In this document: positions 15,101 through 16,961 of the stretch, piece after piece
Layout of the letters: the number at the start of each line of letters is the position of its first letter
Position numbering within the stretch: the stretch's first letter is position 1
Source of the DNA: Oscillospiraceae bacterium
GTDB lineage: Bacteria; Bacillota; Clostridia; UBA1381
Assembly (NCBI GenBank): GCA_022508725.1
Contig: JAFLUR010000008.1
Location: 1-16,961, forward strand
Direction: 5' to 3'
Length of the DNA: 16,961 bases
Notes under the pieces: model-generated
Seen by the model: the letters and a program-made list of their open reading frames with translations, nothing else
Told to the model about the DNA's origin: nothing
Database searches by the model: none
Position numbers and translations under genes: made by a program

Positions 15101-15159
15101 CCTTTCCGCCCGCATATAAAAAATACTCTCTGCCGTTTTACCGCGGGCGGATAAAACGG
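15101..15159 (-). promoter_or_regulatory. Structured leader of the Eis-like gene, possible RBS switch
   Basis: In the transcript an 8-bp hairpin, CCGTTTTA (15159-15152) with TAAAACGG (15140-15133), presents CCGCCCGC (15150-15143) in its loop. This octamer is the exact reverse complement of GCGGGCGG (15113-15106), which touches the SD AAAGG (15105-15101). The two pairings could compete or form a pseudoknot controlling access to the RBS. Read on the + strand, the same hairpin followed by TTTTT looks like a terminator, but no + strand gene precedes it. Confidence 0.4.
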
Positions 15160-15198
15160 TTTTTCGGGAACACCTTCAAAGGAATTTATAATTTACGG

Positions 15199-15227
15199 AA
15201 AAACCGGCGCTTTTCCGAACGCGCCGG
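15199..15227 (-). terminator. Terminator after the thioesterase gene
   Basis: On the - strand, CCGGCGC (15227-15221) pairs with GCGCCGG (15210-15204) around a 10-nt loop, followed by TTTTTCC. It ends the yvcK-whiA-thioesterase operon 18 nt past the stop codon. Confidence 0.88.
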
Positions 15228-15244
15228 ATCCTCCGCAATAAATT

Positions 15245-15676
15245 CTATATTCGGATATTCCTGTTTTTGTCGCTCACAAGAGAATTAAGCCTGTCCCATA
15301 CGCCGCGGTCAGCCTTTTTAAGATTGAACGGCTTAAAATCGGCGTTCGTTATTGCATGAACCGTTCTTCCGGTCGTGCACAGCTCCTCACCGCGGTATAC
15401 CCTGTATCCGAACTCGCAGCTCGCCACGCCCAGCTTTGTCATGGTCGTAAAAATCCTAACCTCGTCCTCGTATTTCAAAGGAATGATATATTTTGCATGA
15501 GTTTCGGCAAGCGGCAGCAGAATACCGTCTTTTTCCATTTGCGAATACGACATTCCCGCGCTTTTTATAAACTCCGTGCGCGCCTGCTCAAACCACGGAT
15601 AATATCTTGAATGATGAACTATCCCCATCATATCCGTTTCCGCATATCTTACCGTTATATTCGTTATGCTTTCCAT
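15245..15676 (-). CDS. Acyl-CoA thioesterase, YbgC / 4-hydroxybenzoyl-CoA thioesterase type
   Basis: 143 aa single hot-dog domain. The N-terminus VRYAETDMMGIVHHSRYYPW is the family signature, with D15 as the expected catalytic residue, followed by the long helix FEQARTEFIKSAG. Such enzymes hydrolyse acyl-CoA or acyl-ACP thioesters; the substrate cannot be deduced. SD AAAGGGG precedes ATG 15676. It begins 16 nt after whiA and is the last gene before a terminator, so it is probably cotranscribed with yvcK and whiA. Confidence 0.92.
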   Translation of the reverse strand: MESITNITVRYAETDMMGIVHHSRYYPWFEQARTEFIKSAGMSYSQMEKDGILLPLAETHAKYIIPLKYEDEVRIFTTMTKLGVASCEFGYRVYRGEELCTTGRTVHAITNADFKPFNLKKADRGVWDRLNSLVSDKNRNIRI

Positions 15677-15692
15677 ACAGTCCCCTTTCCCG

Positions 15693-16580
15693 TTATTTCA
15701 GATCCTCCGCCATTTCCATAAGCTTTGCAAGGCGGTGATTTACTCCCGATTTTCCCACGCCCAGCCGGACGGCAAGCTCGGCAAGGCTTTCCTCCGGATA
15801 TTCCATGCGTGCGCGCGCCGTTTCCCAAAGTGTTTCCGTGAGAGTCTCAAGCCCTATCGTGTCCCTTATTCGCTCTATCGCTTCGATATGCTTTACCGAC
15901 GCCCTTGCCGTCTTATCCATATTCGCCGTTTCGCAGTTCACACGGCGGTTTATATCGTTGCGTATCTCCTTTTCCGCCGATATGTTGTAAAAATCCATAA
16001 CCGCCGTATACGCGTGTATCCTGCCGAGTATATCCGCTATCACCTCGCTTGACTTTGTATAGGTGATATAATGATTTTTTCGCACCGTCACCTTCACCGG
16101 TATATCATCAAGCGCAAGCACGCGGCAAAGATATTCCGCCGCCGATTTATTCTTTGTGTCAAATTCGAGATGATACCTTTTTTTGGGGTCGGAAACCGAA
16201 CCGCCTCCCAAAAACGCGCCCCGTATGTACGCTCCCTTGCAGCAGTCAAACGGCGACACCTCCTCGTTTTTCTCCTTTTCCGCGCCCGTAAACAAATAAA
16301 GCGCCGATATGATATTCTCGGTCATATTTTCGTTTGACACCACAAAGGTATGCGAATTTTTATTCTCATTGAACCGGCAGGAAATATCAAAGCCGAAAAC
16401 ACCTTTTATAAGCAGCCGCAGCCTTTGCGCCGTGCCCGTGTTTTCCGTCACGACGCGTATCTCCCCGCCCGCACGCCGTCCCGCGAATTCCATTATCCCC
16501 GCAAGCTCCGACGCCGGGCAAAACGGGCAGTCGTTTTCAATACCGCACAGCCGCTTTTTAATATCCTCCGAAAAAGACAC
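15693..16580 (-). CDS. whiA: DNA-binding protein WhiA
   Basis: 295 aa. N-terminal LAGLIDADG-like domain with the hallmark RGAFLGGGSVSDPKK followed by RYHLEF (120-140), the linker NRRVNCETAN (211-220), and a C-terminal helix-turn-helix (about 262-290, SLAELAVRLGVGKSGVNHRL). WhiA is a sporulation regulator in Streptomyces and affects cell division and growth in Firmicutes; the homing-endonuclease catalytic acids are not expected to be functional. Start GTG 16580 with the SD GAGGGGGA about 6 nt upstream. It lies 18 nt after yvcK, the conserved yvcK-whiA arrangement; the usual rapZ/yvcJ gene would lie beyond the right edge. Confidence 0.96.
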   Translation of the reverse strand: MSFSEDIKKRLCGIENDCPFCPASELAGIMEFAGRRAGGEIRVVTENTGTAQRLRLLIKGVFGFDISCRFNENKNSHTFVVSNENMTENIISALYLFTGAEKEKNEEVSPFDCCKGAYIRGAFLGGGSVSDPKKRYHLEFDTKNKSAAEYLCRVLALDDIPVKVTVRKNHYITYTKSSEVIADILGRIHAYTAVMDFYNISAEKEIRNDINRRVNCETANMDKTARASVKHIEAIERIRDTIGLETLTETLWETARARMEYPEESLAELAVRLGVGKSGVNHRLAKLMEMAEDLK

Positions 16581-16598
16581 CTTTTATCCCCCTCACCG

Positions 16599-16961
16599 TT
16601 ATCTGCTTTTATCCGCTTTTGTCTTTTTTTGTCCGCCGTTATATTTGTAAATGCTCATAATAAGCCTTGCGAGTCTCGAAAAATTATGGCGTATGTATTC
16701 GTCCTCTATAAGCACAAGCTGACCGAGAACAAGCCGTGTTCCGTTTTTCAGATTTTCCTCGTCGATCCTTATGGGATAACAGCTGTCCTGCCTATACCTT
16801 TCCTCGAGAAATGCCGGAATGGGCTGGTCGTTTGCGACAACAAAATCGATTATGCCCGGATATGTATGCTTCTCGATCGCGGCTACATGATCGGAAACGG
16901 AATATCCGTCGGTTTCGCCCGTCTGCGTCATAATATTGCATATGTATATCTTGACCGCCTT
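16599..16961 (-). CDS. yvcK: YvcK/CofD-family gluconeogenesis factor, C-terminal part (cut by window end)
   Basis: The reading frame is open to the last base of the window, so only the last 120 codons are present. They start with KAVKIYICNIMTQTGETDG and continue with YSVSDHVAAIEKHT, the highly conserved C-terminal third of YvcK (MglA/CofD-like Rossmann protein that binds UDP-sugars and influences cell wall synthesis and carbon use). ATG 16931 is internal, not a start. Stop TAA 16601-16599, then whiA after 18 bp. A full protein would be about 320-450 aa. Confidence 0.93.
   Translation of the reverse strand, partial: KAVKIYICNIMTQTGETDGYSVSDHVAAIEKHTYPGIIDFVVANDQPIPAFLEERYRQDSCYPIRIDEENLKNGTRLVLGQLVLIEDEYIRHNFSRLARLIMSIYKYNGGQKKTKADKSR

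Noticed and set aside
15160..15198. Possible -10 elements (ATTATAAAT, TTTTAT with TTGAAG) for the Eis-like gene
   Set aside because: A promoter is expected here, but no -35/-10 pair with good spacing and sequence stands out, so none was called.
1..16961. CRISPR arrays, phage genes, toxin-antitoxin or secretion clusters
   Set aside because: No regularly spaced repeats and no such proteins were found on either strand.

Overview
The window reads as a chromosomal segment of an uncultured Clostridia-like Firmicute. The grounds are strong A+T-rich TTGACA/TATAAT promoters, frequent TTG and GTG starts, purine-rich Shine-Dalgarno (SD) sites, RNase J, a yvcK-whiA pair, and the cmk-plsC-ispH/S1 gene order typical of clostridia, including the IspH-S1 fusion. 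There is no phage, transposase or CRISPR. Almost all of the sequence is housekeeping, with one unusual peptidoglycan module.

Layout from left to right. (1) 1-97: the 3' part of a tRNA-Gly(GCC) and its terminator. (2) 124-2065, + strand: promoter, long leader, RNase J (TTG start) and a terminator that also serves the opposing murD. (3) 8989 down to 2095, - strand: a MarR-type regulator with its own promoter and operator, two ABC half-transporters forming a heterodimeric exporter, then a MurL-type UDP-MurNAc-L-Ala-L-Glu epimerase and a MurD2-type ligase. All five genes are closely spaced with no visible terminator between them, so they probably form one operon. (4) 9042-12867, + strand, divergent from MarR: aroH (chorismate mutase), cmk, plsC and an ispH/S1 fusion, ending in a strong terminator. 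(5) 12823-13155: a mostly non-coding gap with a truncated XRE-type HTH gene, a palindrome and a bidirectional terminator. (6) 15089 down to 13156, - strand: an Eis-like acetyltransferase gene with a structured leader, then a WecG/TagA/CpsF glycosyltransferase. (7) 16961 down to 15199, - strand: yvcK (cut by the window edge), whiA and a YbgC-like acyl-CoA thioesterase, ended by a terminator.

The main discovery candidate is the murL-murD2 pair (stop and start codons directly abutting). In the characterised Xanthomonas pathway, MurD2 adds L-Glu to UDP-MurNAc-L-Ala and MurL then inverts that residue to D-Glu at the cost of ATP, making free D-Glu (and glutamate racemase MurI) unnecessary. Here the pair sits behind a MarR-controlled drug-exporter cassette, which suggests that an envelope stress signal may adjust peptidoglycan precursor synthesis and efflux together. 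Other points worth following: a hairpin between the SD and start codon of marR; a possible internal translation start that would release free S1 protein from the IspH-S1 fusion; and a leader in front of the Eis-like gene whose hairpin loop is perfectly complementary to the RBS flank.
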